The translations under genes and the position numbers were made by a program. Of a stretch of 52,568 nucleotides of DNA, positions 32,747 to 42,740 are shown piece by piece. The notes under the pieces were generated by a model. That model saw only the letters and a list, made by a program, of their open reading frames with translations. It ran no database searches and had not been told where the DNA came from. Every line of letters begins with the position of its first letter. The first letter of the stretch is position 1. Location of the stretch: the NCBI GenBank assembly GCA_021372695.1, contig JAJFTY010000071.1, positions 1-52,568 on the forward strand, in the 5' to 3' direction. The stretch is from Deltaproteobacteria bacterium. GTDB lineage: Bacteria > Desulfobacterota > Syntrophia > Syntrophales > UBA5619.

Positions 32747-33676
32747 CTACACGGTGCGGGTCCTCCAGATCCCTCCTTCCAGGACGATCCGCGTGCTGCC
32801 AGCTGGCCGGGGCTCCGGCCGTCTCCCCGGCAGCGAGTATTCTGAATCGTGGGGAAGAATGATGCCGAAGCCATCGGTAGTCAAGAAGGCATCGGGGAGG
32901 ATCGTGGGGATCGGCTTCGACCGGGTCGCGGCCATGAGCCCCTCGGCATCGGGAAAGGTCCATAGCTCTTCCACCGTCTTGAGGGTGGGCGGCATCAGGA
33001 CGATGCGCCCCGCGGCGTGCTCCGCCAGGGCCAGGTCCGGGGTCGTCCAGCGTGAATCCGTCAGCTCTATTCTGTCGTGGACCGGTTCCTGGCCGGCAGG
33101 CAGCTTCGCCAGGAAGAAGCGGGTGTCGAACCGCCGGGTCTCGACCTGGGGCGTGATCCAGTGGGCATAGGGCATGAGCAGATCCGGGGCGAAGCAGAGC
33201 TCTTCCTTCCGCGCCATCTCCTGAAGCGTCATCCGCTTCTCATGGAGCTCCAGGCGATAGCCTGCAAATCTGTCCGCTCTTTCCGGGGCGGACAGATCGA
33301 CCGTATTCCCATCGGAGTCGCGGGCCAGGAGGACCCCCGCCTCTTCGAAGGTCTCCCGGATCGCGGCCACAAAGAGGCCGAGGGCGACCGCGTCGGTCAG
33401 ATCCGGCTCCTGGAGAAGCCGCCGAGCATCGGCCGCACGGAAGCCGCCGAGACAGGTCATGAGCTCCGGATCGGCATCGGCCTCGTCCAGCCTTCCCCCG
33501 GGGAAGACGTAGGCCCCGCCCATGAAGGCCTGGTTCCGGCCGCGCCGCATCAGGAAGAGCTCATAAGGCCCTTCCCCGCATTCGCGCAGGAGGATCACCG
33601 TCGCGGCATCCCGGGGCGTCTGGTCCGAGCCGTCGCTGCCCCAATTCTTTTTGAAAAAGTCCCCCTTCTCCGTCAT
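32747..33676 (-). CDS. Nudix hydrolase (NUDT19/acyl-CoA diphosphatase-like)
   Basis: The 309-residue protein starts its fold with AATVILLRECGEGPYELFLMRRG. It has a split Nudix box: GGAYVFPGGRLDEAD, an insertion of about 45 residues, then AAIRETFEEAGVLLA, which supplies the catalytic REXXEE glutamates. The long insertion and overall length are typical of the NUDT19/NUDT7-like branch, which hydrolyses CoA derivatives. GGTGGAG precedes the ATG, 13 bases after the SDR stop. A CoA-related role would fit the surrounding acyl-CoA genes but is inferred. Confidence 0.88.
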   Translation of the reverse strand: MTEKGDFFKKNWGSDGSDQTPRDAATVILLRECGEGPYELFLMRRGRNQAFMGGAYVFPGGRLDEADADPELMTCLGGFRAADARRLLQEPDLTDAVALGLFVAAIRETFEEAGVLLARDSDGNTVDLSAPERADRFAGYRLELHEKRMTLQEMARKEELCFAPDLLMPYAHWITPQVETRRFDTRFFLAKLPAGQEPVHDRIELTDSRWTTPDLALAEHAAGRIVLMPPTLKTVEELWTFPDAEGLMAATRSKPIPTILPDAFLTTDGFGIILPHDSEYSLPGRRPEPRPAGSTRIVLEGGIWRTRTV

Positions 33677-33689
33677 CTTCTCTCCACCC

Positions 33690-34478
33690 TCACTTGGCCA
33701 GCAGGCCGCCGTCGTTCACCACGACATGCCCGGTGATGTAGGCCGAGGCGTCCGAGGCGAGAAATACGGCAAGCCCCTTCATATCGTCGATGTCCCCGAT
33801 CCGCCGGAGGGGGATGCCCGCGAGCGTCAGGTCCAGGGCGGCCTTGAATTCCGGCTTCTCGATGTAGGCCATCATGTCGGTCCGGAAGAAGCCCGGGGCG
33901 ATCGCATTGACGCGGATCTTGTAGGGGGCGAGCTTCACGGCAAGGTTCATGGTGAGCAGGTTGATCGCGGCCTTGGTCGAGTTGTAGGGGACGGCCGGGT
34001 GGACCAACTCCTCCGATCCCCGGAACCCCATGACCGACGAGATGTTGATGATGTTCCCGCCCCCCTGGTTCTTCATCAGGTTCGCGACCTTCTGGGTGAG
34101 AATCCAGACGCCGCGGACATTCACGTTGAAGAGCTGGTCCCATTTCTCGAGCGGGAACTCCAGCGTGGGCGCGCCCCAGGTGGCCCCGGCGTTGTTCACC
34201 AGGATGTCGATCCGGGGAAACTGCGCCGTCACGGCCTTCAGCATGGCGTCGATCGCTTCGGGATTCGCCATGTCGCATGCAACGGGCAGCACTTTCACGC
34301 CGAACTCCGCGGAGAGCGCCTGCGCCGTCGCCTCCAGATTCTTCATCTTCCGGGAGGTGAGGACCAGATCCGCCCCCGCCTCTGCCAGCCCCGTGGCGAT
34401 GAACTTTCCGATGCCCCTTCCCCCGCCCGTCACCAGGGCAACCTTGCCATTCAGCTTGAACAGATCGTACAGTTTCAT
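33690..34478 (-). CDS. SDR-family oxidoreductase (FabG/gluconate dehydrogenase-like)
   Basis: This 262-residue classical SDR has VALVTGGGRGIGKFIA, DILVNNAGATWG, INISSVMGF...VPYNSTKAA with the Ser-Tyr-Lys triad, and a NAIAPGFFRTDM loop. The second strand ends LTSRKMKN, with an arginine suggesting NADP. The ATG at 34476-34478 has GAGGAGG upstream. It heads a pair with the Nudix gene. In the gap behind its start, CGGAGA and TCTCCG form an inverted repeat (34532-34548) that could be an operator; otherwise that 378-base gap holds only the promoter of the next gene. Confidence 0.88.
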   Translation of the reverse strand: MKLYDLFKLNGKVALVTGGGRGIGKFIATGLAEAGADLVLTSRKMKNLEATAQALSAEFGVKVLPVACDMANPEAIDAMLKAVTAQFPRIDILVNNAGATWGAPTLEFPLEKWDQLFNVNVRGVWILTQKVANLMKNQGGGNIINISSVMGFRGSEELVHPAVPYNSTKAAINLLTMNLAVKLAPYKIRVNAIAPGFFRTDMMAYIEKPEFKAALDLTLAGIPLRRIGDIDDMKGLAVFLASDASAYITGHVVVNDGGLLAK

Positions 34479-34796
34479 GCGAGCCTCCTCATTCGAGATA
34501 TGGGACTTGTGGAAAGCAAAAAAATGATCATCGGAGACAGTCTCTCCGGACACCGCAGTTTTTCAGGACCGCTGAATAAACAAGGGGTTCAAACCGTGCG
34601 GTTTTTTGCACAATGCCCGGTAGAGGGAAAAATGCCGCACGTTTTTTAGGATCTTGCCGCCGCTCGTCGGGTTCGCGTTGCCGTTGCGGCCGGGAATGCC
34701 GGGAATGGCGGTAACATCGCACCGGATGGCCGTTTTGTCAATGAGAATCCGCCCTTTAAGTAATTCTTCGCAGGCCCCGGGCGTCCAAACCCTTCC

Positions 34797-34825
34797 TTGA
34801 CTTACGGCAGGGTTCCCGCTATTTT
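34797..34825 (+). promoter_or_regulatory. Probable promoter of the LEA-type lipoprotein gene
   Basis: TTGACT (34797-34802) and TATTTT (34820-34825) are 17 bases apart and end about 30 bases before the ATG at 34857. Confidence 0.5.
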
Positions 34826-34856
34826 CAGAACCGCCGACCGTCCAGAGGAGAAACAG

Positions 34857-35324
34857 ATGAAAAGAGGGATGATAGCCGCGGCGATCCTGACCGCCTTTTT
34901 ACTGCTCGGCGGATGCGCCCGGATGCAGTTGCAGACCCCCTCGGTGACCCTGGCCGGCATCGAAGTAGTCGAGGCCAACCTCTTCGAACAGCAGCTCGGC
35001 CTCAAGCTGCGGGTCCTCAATCCCAACACCGTGGAGATACCGATCAATGGCCTGAATTTCGAGGTTGAGCTCAACGGCGAGCCCTTTGCGAACGGGGTGA
35101 GCGACAAGGCCGTCGTCGTGCCGCGCCTGGGGGAGGCGGTGCTGGAGGTCAGGGCGTTCAGCGGGCTCGTCGGCATCGTGCGGCAGATCCAGGGGTTGGC
35201 GCGCGGAAATGTGGACGTGCTCTCCTACCGCATCAAGGGGCGCCTCCTGGTCGGCCCCTCCTTCGGCATGGACTTTGACGAAAGCGGTAAACTGGAAATG
35301 CCCAAAGCGCTGCAGGGCCGATAA
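34857..35324 (+). CDS. LEA type 2 (WHy) domain lipoprotein
   Basis: The 155-residue protein has a lipoprotein signal (AAILTAFLLLGGCARM) and then a single LEA14/WHy domain: SVTLAGIEVVEANLFEQQLG, then LRVLNPNTVEIPINGLNFEVELNG. Proteins of this type are exported beta-sandwich proteins linked to stress tolerance in some organisms. The start at 34857 is preceded by GAGGAG. The DUF488 gene follows directly. Confidence 0.85.
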   Translation: MKRGMIAAAILTAFLLLGGCARMQLQTPSVTLAGIEVVEANLFEQQLGLKLRVLNPNTVEIPINGLNFEVELNGEPFANGVSDKAVVVPRLGEAVLEVRAFSGLVGIVRQIQGLARGNVDVLSYRIKGRLLVGPSFGMDFDESGKLEMPKALQGR

Positions 35325-35777
35325 TTGAAAGGCGACATTATTACGGTGATTTGCACGATCGGGTTTGCGAAGAAGAATCTCCGGACATTCATCCAGAGGC
35401 TTCAGGAAGCCGGGGTCCGGAAAATCGTCGACATACGCCTCCACAACACCTCCCAACTGGCAGGGTATGCCAAGAAGGACGATCTCGAATACGTCCTGAG
35501 TCTGGTCGGCATCGGCTACGAACACCATCCGGAATTGGCGCCCACCGAGGAGATGCTGGACGGCGTCAAGAACAGGAAGCTCTCCTGGCCGGATTATGAG
35601 CGCGAATTCGCGGACCTCCTCGCCCGGAGAAATCCGCCGGAAAGCCTCCGCTGGCTGGGCGGGAACGGACCCGTCTGCCTGCTCTGCGCTGAGGACAAAC
35701 CCCTCCGGTGCCATCGCCGCCTGGTGGCCGAATACTATGCGGACCACGCCAAAGGGGTCCGGATCAAACATCTGTAA
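35325..35777 (+). CDS. DUF488 family protein
   Basis: The 150-residue protein (if it starts at the TTG at 35325) has the DUF488 features: TIGFAKKNLRTFIQRLQEAG, KIVDIRLHNTSQLAGYAK, and the cysteine-rich end VCLLCAEDKPLRCHRRLVAEYY. The TTG lies immediately after the LEA stop; a GTG at 35346 is the main alternative. The biochemical role of DUF488 proteins is not established. It is probably co-transcribed with the lipoprotein gene. The 245 bases after it hold no visible gene. Confidence 0.8.
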   Translation: MKGDIITVICTIGFAKKNLRTFIQRLQEAGVRKIVDIRLHNTSQLAGYAKKDDLEYVLSLVGIGYEHHPELAPTEEMLDGVKNRKLSWPDYEREFADLLARRNPPESLRWLGGNGPVCLLCAEDKPLRCHRRLVAEYYADHAKGVRIKHL

Positions 35778-36022
35778 AGGTCCGCGAACAGCGGTCCACG
35801 CGCGGGATCGGATCGCGTCAATGGGCCCCATCTCGCCGAATGTCGGGAAATCAACGCCATCCTCGGCATTTGAGTCTTCCAACCGCCAGCCCGGAAAGCC
35901 TGCCAGAATTCCCCTGATAAGAGGTTCCAACCCCTCGGTGTGGACATTGAAGAAATCATGATTATGTTGGAGTCACGGACCCCGAGATTCACGCTGACAA
36001 GGCCACCTATGGAGGGATGAAG

Positions 36023-37936
36023 ATGCCGCCAGAAGAAAAACAACCGCCCACGGATGATTGGAAAGAGCAATTTCGTGCCCTGTTCGCTCCCGGGGGTCAG
36101 AAGAAGAAAGATGGTTTGCCCCCGAAGACCCATTTCAGCATCTGGTATTTTCTGATTGTCTTTTTCTTGATCACCTATCTGCAGGTGAACATTTTTTCTC
36201 CCAAAGTCGAAACGATTCCCTACAGTGAGTTCAAGCAGAACCTTGCCGCGGGCAACGTGACCAAATTGATCATCAGCCCGGAAAATATCACCGGAACGAT
36301 CAAAGAGATGGGGAAAAAGCCGACACAGGCATTCACGACGCTCCGGGTGGATGATCCCAACCTGGTCAAGGAGTTGGATGAACACAAGATCGATTACTCC
36401 GGACACTACGAGAGCAAATTTTTGGCCAGCATTCTCTCCTGGGTACTCCCCCTCGGCATCATGTTCCTGATCTGGCGGTATGCCATGAAAAAGATGGGGC
36501 CGGGCATGGGGGTGATGTCCTTCGGCAAGAGCAAGGCGAAGCTCTTCGCGGAGAACGAGACGATGGTCACCTTCGCGGATGTTGCGGGCATCGACGAGGC
36601 CAAGCAGGAACTTGAGGAGGTGGTGGAGTTTCTGAAGAATCCGGGAAAATTCCAGAAACTGGGGGGGAGAATTCCCAAGGGGGTGCTCCTGGTCGGCCCG
36701 CCCGGGACCGGCAAAACCCTGCTCGCCAAAGCGGTGGCCGGCGAGGCCAAAGTGCCGTTTTTCAGCATCAGCGGGTCGGAGTTTGTGGAGATGTTCGTAG
36801 GCGTGGGAGCATCACGCGTACGCGACCTCTTTTCCCAGGCCGCCAGCCAGGCCCCCTGCATCATCTTCATCGACGAGCTGGATGCGCTGGGAAAAGCCCG
36901 GGGGGTCAACATCGTCGGCGGGAATGACGAACGGGAGCAGACCCTGAACCAGCTCCTGGTGGAGATGGATGGGTTCGAGTCGAACAAGGGGGTGATCATC
37001 ATGTCCGCCACGAACCGGCCGGAAATCCTCGATCCGGCCCTGCTGCGCCCCGGCAGGTTCGATCGGCAGGTCGTGCTGGACCGTCCCGATATCAACGGGA
37101 GAGAAGCCATCCTCAAGATCCATACCAGGAAAGTCGTTCTGGGGCCCGACGTCGATCTCCGCAAAATTGCCGGACTCGTGCCCGGCTTTGCGGGAGCGGA
37201 TCTGGCGAACCTCGTCAACGAGGCGGCCCTGCTGGCCGCCCGGAACAACAAGGAAGCCGTCGGTGCTGCGGAGTTCGATGCGGCCGTCGATCGCGTGGTG
37301 GGCGGACTGGAGAAGAAAAACAGGATGATGAATCCCAAGGAGAAGGAGATCGTGGCCTTTCACGAGTCCGGGCATGCCATCGTAGCGGAATCGGTCAAGT
37401 TCGCGGAACCCGTGCACAAGATATCCATCATTCCCCGGGGGGTCGCGGCGCTCGGCTATACCCAGCAGCAGCTGACCGAGGAGCGCTACCTGATGACGCG
37501 CGCCGAACTGCTGGATCGGCTGGCCGTCCTGCTGGGGGGACGGGTTGCGGAAGAACTGGTGTTCGACGAAATTTCCACGGGGGCGCAGAACGACCTGCAG
37601 CGGGCAACCGCCATGGCCCGGTCCATGGTCGCGGAATACGGCATGAGCGATCGCCTGGGGCTGGTCACCTACGAGTCCGCCCGCCGCCCGCTCTTCCTAC
37701 CGGAGAACTATGCCCCCGGCAAAGCCTACAGCGAAACCAAGGCGACCGAGATCGATGAGGAGATCTCCGCCACGATGGAACAGGCCCACCAGCGGGTGCG
37801 AAAGATCCTCTCCGACCGCAGGAAGGTCCTGGATGATCTCGCCCACCTGCTTTCGGAAAAAGAGGTCGTGCAGGGCGAGGAGCTCCGAAAGATGCTGGCC
37901 GACTCCGTACCGGCCGTTCCGCAGGACAAAGCCTGA
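36023..37936 (+). CDS. ftsH: ATP-dependent zinc metalloprotease FtsH
   Basis: This 637-residue inner-membrane AAA protease degrades misfolded membrane proteins and regulatory substrates. Two transmembrane helices (about 40-58 and 136-152) flank a periplasmic domain. Walker A GPPGTGKT is near residue 224, with Walker [11 protein letters not shown] and the second-region-of-homology arginines in RPGRFDRQV. The zinc site HESGH is near 447, and the third ligand lies in the downstream [21 protein letters not shown] region. The ATG at 36023 is chosen because GGAGGG lies six bases upstream; an ATG at 36017 would abut it. It appears monocistronic. Confidence 0.96.
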   Translation: MPPEEKQPPTDDWKEQFRALFAPGGQKKKDGLPPKTHFSIWYFLIVFFLITYLQVNIFSPKVETIPYSEFKQNLAAGNVTKLIISPENITGTIKEMGKKPTQAFTTLRVDDPNLVKELDEHKIDYSGHYESKFLASILSWVLPLGIMFLIWRYAMKKMGPGMGVMSFGKSKAKLFAENETMVTFADVAGIDEAKQELEEVVEFLKNPGKFQKLGGRIPKGVLLVGPPGTGKTLLAKAVAGEAKVPFFSISGSEFVEMFVGVGASRVRDLFSQAASQAPCIIFIDELDALGKARGVNIVGGNDEREQTLNQLLVEMDGFESNKGVIIMSATNRPEILDPALLRPGRFDRQVVLDRPDINGREAILKIHTRKVVLGPDVDLRKIAGLVPGFAGADLANLVNEAALLAARNNKEAVGAAEFDAAVDRVVGGLEKKNRMMNPKEKEIVAFHESGHAIVAESVKFAEPVHKISIIPRGVAALGYTQQQLTEERYLMTRAELLDRLAVLLGGRVAEELVFDEISTGAQNDLQRATAMARSMVAEYGMSDRLGLVTYESARRPLFLPENYAPGKAYSETKATEIDEEISATMEQAHQRVRKILSDRRKVLDDLAHLLSEKEVVQGEELRKMLADSVPAVPQDKA

Positions 37937-38057
37937 GGGGCATGCGCGGATACGTCTGGAGCGAGTCGATCCCTATCCCTGTGGATGGATCTTGATGTTC
38001 GCGCTGATGAGGGGACCCGGGGGCGGGAAGATTGAGCGGCCGGCCTCGATCCGGTCT

Positions 38058-39212
38058 TCAATGGTCGATTTTCAGGTAGCGGCCGAACTCCTGTAGCGCC
38101 CTCCTCACGGGAATGGCGAACCCTATCCCTTCGAATCTCTGGTTCATCAGCTTCATCGTGTTGATCCCGACGACTTTTCCGTCTGCGGTGATCAGCGGTC
38201 CCCCGCTGTTTCCGGGGTAAATCCTGGCATCGGTCCGGATGTAGTCGCTGTTGTATCCCGATATGATCCCGGCAGAGACCGAATCGCCGACTCCCATGGG
38301 GGTACCGATGGCAAAGACCTTCATCCCCTGGGCGAGGCGGTTTTGCGCGCCGGACCGGATGTAAGGCGACCGGCACCCGTTGATTCGCAGCAGTGCCAGA
38401 TCATGTTTCTCGCTGACCGAAACCAGATCGGCGTCGAGCTCCGTCTGGTCTTTCAGCACAACGGTGAATTGGCGATCCTGCTGGGCCGTTTTGGTTCTCC
38501 TGGCAAACTCCCCCTTCTCCTCCCGGTACTTGGACAATCGCTCTTCAAGCTCTCTCTTCCGTTTTCTGAGGAGTCCTTCGTAGAGATCGCACTGCTCCGA
38601 TTTGCTCCTGTAGTTCCGCATGGCGATCTCCCGCTCCTGCGGATCGGTCATGCGGTCGATCTGGGCCTTGAAATGAGCCAGATTGCCTCTCATCGTGTTC
38701 AACTGTTTTTCCCCGTCCGCGAGGATGGCTTCACTGTCCCCGAACTGATCATCGGTCCGGGCGATGAATTCCTCAGCTCTTTTGATCTGGGCGTCATCCC
38801 CCCTCAGGACATGCCTGTTGGTCAAAATGTAGCCGTCCTCGTTGATGAAAAAACCGGATCCCACCCCCATCGATGTCTTGATGGTCACGGTGCTGAGGGA
38901 GGCCGTCTCGACCTCGCTTTGCGGATTGAACTTCCCCGACAGGTCCCTTTCGATATCCCTGAACCCGGAAGATCTCGAAGGTTGCCGCCCTTTGTCCCTG
39001 ATCACTTTCGTCTCCTGGACATTGTCCGGCGGCGTGTCCGTGATGACCCAGTTGCCGTTTTTGTCCCTGTACTGATAGATGTCGGCTTCCGAGTCGCCCC
39101 CGGTCAGGACGACCATCGGGCAGAGCATGAGAATCACGCCGATCCAGAGTACGGCGCGCATGGGAATGGAGCAGGAATGTCCGTGATTCAAAGCCATCTT
39201 CTTGCTTCTCAT
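38058..39212 (-). CDS. Trypsin-like serine protease with DUF4124 and coiled-coil insertion
   Basis: The 384-residue exported protein has a hydrophobic signal at about 18-38 and a DUF4124-like segment (IYQYRDKNGNWVITDTPP, 45-62). An HtrA-type trypsin domain follows with His134 (TNRHVL), Asp271 (HDLALLRI) and Ser336 (PGNSGGPL). Between His and Asp lies an insertion of about 100 residues (141-245), rich in Glu, Arg, Lys and Leu, that should form a helical coiled coil. There is no PDZ domain. GAGGAA precedes the ATG. It converges on ftsH with a 121-base gap. Confidence 0.87.
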   Translation of the reverse strand: MRSKKMALNHGHSCSIPMRAVLWIGVILMLCPMVVLTGGDSEADIYQYRDKNGNWVITDTPPDNVQETKVIRDKGRQPSRSSGFRDIERDLSGKFNPQSEVETASLSTVTIKTSMGVGSGFFINEDGYILTNRHVLRGDDAQIKRAEEFIARTDDQFGDSEAILADGEKQLNTMRGNLAHFKAQIDRMTDPQEREIAMRNYRSKSEQCDLYEGLLRKRKRELEERLSKYREEKGEFARRTKTAQQDRQFTVVLKDQTELDADLVSVSEKHDLALLRINGCRSPYIRSGAQNRLAQGMKVFAIGTPMGVGDSVSAGIISGYNSDYIRTDARIYPGNSGGPLITADGKVVGINTMKLMNQRFEGIGFAIPVRRALQEFGRYLKIDH

Positions 39213-39531
39213 GATCCATTCCTCATCGGGCAGCGTCAGTTGTCCGGACTGACGTCGGAACGTTCGGACACGACCTCCTGCGCCGGTTTTGTCGGGTGGC
39301 TTCTTTCTTCGTGGGGGTCATCCTCAAGAATAACGGCCCCATACATCAGAATTTTGAGGGGCATCATAGCGCCAAACTGGGAGGCAAACAAGCAAAAAGA
39401 CCGACATGAACCGTGAGCACCGCGGATGAACGCCCGCCAGAATGCGCAGCCGCATTTGCCGGCCTTTGGCGGTCAAAAGCCTCATTGGTTCAGACGGTTC
39501 GGCAAAGATGAGACCATCGACACCATTTCCA

Positions 39532-39560
39532 TTGACATTCGGGACGGCATACTCTATTTT
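39532..39560 (+). promoter_or_regulatory. sigma-70 promoter of the first TTT transporter operon
   Basis: TTGACA (39532-39537) and TATTTT (39555-39560) are 17 bases apart. The start of transcription would be near 39567, giving a leader of about 20 bases with AAGGTGG before the ATG at 39587. The rest of the 374-base divergent gap shows no other feature. Confidence 0.65.
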
Positions 39561-39586
39561 CGCGCGTACCAAAAGGTGGCGTTTCA

Positions 39587-40039
39587 ATGATCTCGCGATT
39601 GTTCGGGAACAAGGATTTCTGGGCCGGCGTCATGTTCATCGGTTTCGGTGCCGCCGCCATGTTCATCGCCCGGGATTACCGGTTCGGCAGTGCCATGCGC
39701 ATGGGGCCCGGATTCTTTCCGACCGTTCTGGGCGGGATTCTCATCGCGTTCGGCGTCTGCATCATGGCCGTCGGGCTGCGCAGAGGCGAGAAGATCAAAG
39801 AACGTCTGTCGATCCGGGCCCTGGTCCTGTTACCCCTTTCCCTCATCCTGTTCGGCCTCCTCATGCAATGGGCAGGCTTCATTCCGGCCCTCGTGGCCCT
39901 GATCTTCACAGCGGCGGGAGCAGGAAAGGAATTTCGTTTCCTGGAGGTCCTGATGCTGACGGGGATCCTGGTGGTGGCGGCGGTAGCCCTTTTCATCTGG
40001 GGACTCGAGCTGCGGTACCCCCTGCTCAAGGGATTCTGA
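39587..40039 (+). CDS. tctB: TTT transporter small membrane subunit TctB (system 1)
   Basis: The 150-residue protein has four hydrophobic segments in the TctB layout: FWAGVMFIGFGAAAMFIARDY, then MRMGPGFFPTVLGGILIAFG, both typical of the family. It is the small membrane subunit of a tripartite tricarboxylate transporter and pairs with TctA. The TctA ATG follows 14 bases after its stop. The order TctB-TctA-TctC differs from system 2. Confidence 0.88.
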   Translation: MISRLFGNKDFWAGVMFIGFGAAAMFIARDYRFGSAMRMGPGFFPTVLGGILIAFGVCIMAVGLRRGEKIKERLSIRALVLLPLSLILFGLLMQWAGFIPALVALIFTAAGAGKEFRFLEVLMLTGILVVAAVALFIWGLELRYPLLKGF

Positions 40040-40053
40040 TAAGGAGGGCGTCC

Positions 40054-41550
40054 ATGGATGTCCTGCACAATCTTTATTTTGGCTTCGGTGTCGCGCTCTC
40101 GCTGCAGAACCTGCTCTACTGTTTCATCGGCGTGCTGGTCGGCACGCTGATCGGGGTCCTGCCGGGTATCGGACCGATGGCCACGATCGCGATGCTGTTG
40201 CCGATCACCTACACCGTCCCGACCGTCGCGGCGCTGATCATGCTGGCCGGCATTTACTACGGCGCGCAGTATGGCGGCTCGACCACTTCGATTCTGGTCA
40301 ATCTTCCCGGGGAGACGTCGTCGGTCGTCACCTGCATCGACGGCTATCAGATGGCCCGTCAGGGGCGCGCGGGCGTGGCGCTGGCAATCGCAGCGATCGG
40401 CTCGTTTGTTGCCGGCACCATCTGCACGCTGCTGATTGCGATGGTGGGCCCCACCGTCGCCGAGGTTGCGTTAGAGTTCGGGTCGCCGGAATATTTTTCG
40501 CTGATGCTCATGGGTTTGGTCACGGCCGCCATCCTGGCCCAGGGCGACATGCTCAAGTCCCTGGCCATGGTGTTTCTGGGGCTTTTGCTCGGCATCGTGG
40601 GCTCCGACGTCGATACCGGCGTCAAACGGTTCTGCTTCGGCTTTTTCGAACTGGCGGACGGCATCGGTTTCGTGACCATTGCGATCGGGGTCTTTGCCGT
40701 CGGCGAGATCATATTCAACCTCAGCGACCCCGAGGAGCGACAGGTCTTCACCTCCAGGGTGGGAAGCCTCTACCCGACGCGGCAGGACCTGAAGCGGGCC
40801 ATCGCCCCGATCCTCAGGGGGACCGCGTTCGGGGCGTTTTTCGGTATCCTGCCGGGCACGGGACCGTCCATCGCCTCGTTCGGCTCCTACATGATCGAAA
40901 AGAAGATGGCCGACGACCCGTCGCGCTTCGGCCATGGTGCGATCGAAGGGGTGGCGGGACCGGAGTCCGCCAACAATGCGGATGCCCAGTGCAAGTTCAT
41001 CCCGATGCTGACCCTCGGCATTCCTGCCAGCGGAACGATGGCGCTGATGCTCGGGGCGTTGATGATTCACGGCATCACGCCGGGCCCCTCGGTCATGGCC
41101 CAGCAGCCGGCCCTCTTCTGGGGGCTCATCGCGAGCATGTGGATCGGAAACCTGATGCTCGTCGTCCTCAACCTGCCGCTGGTCGGCCTGTGGGTGAGCC
41201 TGCTCAAGGTGCCCTATCGCCTGCTCTTCCCGGCAATCATGGTGTTCTCCGCCATCGGCATCTACAGCACGAACAACATCTCCTTCGATATCTACCTGAC
41301 GGCGTTCTTCGGCATTCTGGGGATCATGTGGCGGCTTCTGGGCTGCAGCCCCATTCCGCTGCTGCTCGGATTTGTCCTGGGGCCGATGATGGAGGAGAAC
41401 CTGAGGCGGGCGTTGCAGGTTTCGGAAGGAGACCCGACGGTTTTCTTCACGCGGCCGATCAGCCTGGCGTTCCTGATCGCCACCATCCTGATCCTGATGG
41501 TGATGGTGATGCCTGCTGTTCGCAAGCGGCGGGGCGATATTGCCGGCTGA
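40054..41550 (+). CDS. tctA: TTT transporter large membrane subunit TctA (system 1)
   Basis: This 498-residue membrane protein has about 12 helices and the TctA signatures GVLPGIGPMATIAMLLPITY, GIYYGAQYGGSTTSILVNLP, and FGAFFGILPGTGPSIASFGSY in the second half. It forms the ion-coupled channel of the transporter. AAGGAGG lies seven bases before the ATG at 40054. The same frame is open upstream to 39442, but those codons lie under TctB and are not the start. Confidence 0.94.
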   Translation: MDVLHNLYFGFGVALSLQNLLYCFIGVLVGTLIGVLPGIGPMATIAMLLPITYTVPTVAALIMLAGIYYGAQYGGSTTSILVNLPGETSSVVTCIDGYQMARQGRAGVALAIAAIGSFVAGTICTLLIAMVGPTVAEVALEFGSPEYFSLMLMGLVTAAILAQGDMLKSLAMVFLGLLLGIVGSDVDTGVKRFCFGFFELADGIGFVTIAIGVFAVGEIIFNLSDPEERQVFTSRVGSLYPTRQDLKRAIAPILRGTAFGAFFGILPGTGPSIASFGSYMIEKKMADDPSRFGHGAIEGVAGPESANNADAQCKFIPMLTLGIPASGTMALMLGALMIHGITPGPSVMAQQPALFWGLIASMWIGNLMLVVLNLPLVGLWVSLLKVPYRLLFPAIMVFSAIGIYSTNNISFDIYLTAFFGILGIMWRLLGCSPIPLLLGFVLGPMMEENLRRALQVSEGDPTVFFTRPISLAFLIATILILMVMVMPAVRKRRGDIAG

Positions 41551-41700
41551 TGCCTATGCGCCGGATCCGCAGTTCTGACGGGTTTGCAATCCGGCGACGG
41601 CGTTGAGGGTCGAGATCGTCGCAAGAGCAAACGCATTGGGCGGGGAACGGAAAAGAGCAATCGACGTGAACCGTTTTTCAAAGAAAGGAAGGAAGAGAAT

Positions 41701-42696
41701 ATGATTCTAATGAAAAGAAAGTCGTTTCGTTTCATCATTTTGGGCTCGCTCGTTGCCATGGCCGTCGCACTTTCCTTCTCTTCGGCCCTTGCGGCATCGG
41801 CCGGCTATCCTCAGAAGCCGGTGCGGCTCCTGATCGCCTTTGCTCCGGGCGGAAGCACCGACGCGATGGGACGGCTGATCGCCACCAAGCTTTCCGAACG
41901 CCTCGGCAAGCAGTTCGTTGCGGAAAACATGGCCGGCGGCGGCGGCACGATGGCCTCGGAAACGGTAGCCAGATCTGCACCCGACGGCCACACGCTGCTG
42001 TTCAACTCGACGGGGATGATACTCAACCCCATGCTCGCTCCGGCGCCGTACGATCCCATGAAGTCCTTCGTCCCGATTGCCAAGATCGGCAACGCTGTTT
42101 CGACCCTGGTCGTCCATCCGTCGGTTCCGGCCAATAACCTCAAGGAGCTCATCGCGCTGGCCAAAAAACAGCCCGGCAAACTGGTGGCTTCGGCTGCGGG
42201 CGGTGGCAGTTTCATCCATCTCTCCACGGAGTACTTCAAGATGATGGCCGACATCGACTTCAAGATCGTTCAGTTCAAGGGCGGCGGTCCGGCTATGGTC
42301 GATCTGCTGGGCGGCCATTCCCAGCTCTTCGTCGGGAGCCTCCAGCAGTCGCTGCCCCATATCAAGTCCGGCAAAGTCAGGGCGCTCGGTTATGGTGCAA
42401 AGTCCCGCAGCAAGTTCCTGCCGGACCTGCCGACCATCGCCGAAGCGGGCCTCCCCGGGTTCGAGTGCTACATCTGGTGGGGACTGTACGCCCCGGCTGG
42501 AACGCCGAAGACGATCGTCGACACGCTGAACAGAGAGCTGACGACGATCATGAAGATGCCGGAGATCATCAAGACCTTTGAAGACCAGGGGGCCGAACAG
42601 GATTTGCTGGGTCCGGAAGCATTCACCAAATTCATGGAGTCGGAACAGGTGAAATGGGGTAAGGTCATCAAACAGGGCAACATCAAGCTGGAGTAG
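41701..42696 (+). CDS. tctC: TTT transporter binding protein TctC (system 1)
   Basis: The 331-residue periplasmic protein has a signal peptide (cleavage near SALAASA). The TctC/Bug start YPQKPVRLLIAFAPGGSTDAMGR is followed by AENMAGGGGTMASETVA. The fold binds carboxylates, often di- or tricarboxylates or aromatic acids. GGAAGG precedes the ATG. It lies 150 bases after TctA and is followed by a strong hairpin at 42741-42770. Confidence 0.92.
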   Translation: MILMKRKSFRFIILGSLVAMAVALSFSSALAASAGYPQKPVRLLIAFAPGGSTDAMGRLIATKLSERLGKQFVAENMAGGGGTMASETVARSAPDGHTLLFNSTGMILNPMLAPAPYDPMKSFVPIAKIGNAVSTLVVHPSVPANNLKELIALAKKQPGKLVASAAGGGSFIHLSTEYFKMMADIDFKIVQFKGGGPAMVDLLGGHSQLFVGSLQQSLPHIKSGKVRALGYGAKSRSKFLPDLPTIAEAGLPGFECYIWWGLYAPAGTPKTIVDTLNRELTTIMKMPEIIKTFEDQGAEQDLLGPEAFTKFMESEQVKWGKVIKQGNIKLE

Positions 42697-42740
42697 CACG
42701 CAATCGTCTTAAGACCTTCCCGGACGGCACCGCGCCGAAC

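Noticed and set aside
32218..32874. Open frames on both strands in the 32.2-32.9 kb gap
   Set aside because: Low-complexity composition driven by the purine tract, no ribosome sites and no recognisable motif.
39442..41550. A 702-codon frame as a TctA with a long N-terminal extension
   Set aside because: TctA begins at 40054 with a strong ribosome site; the upstream codons overlap the real TctB gene and look like shadow sequence.
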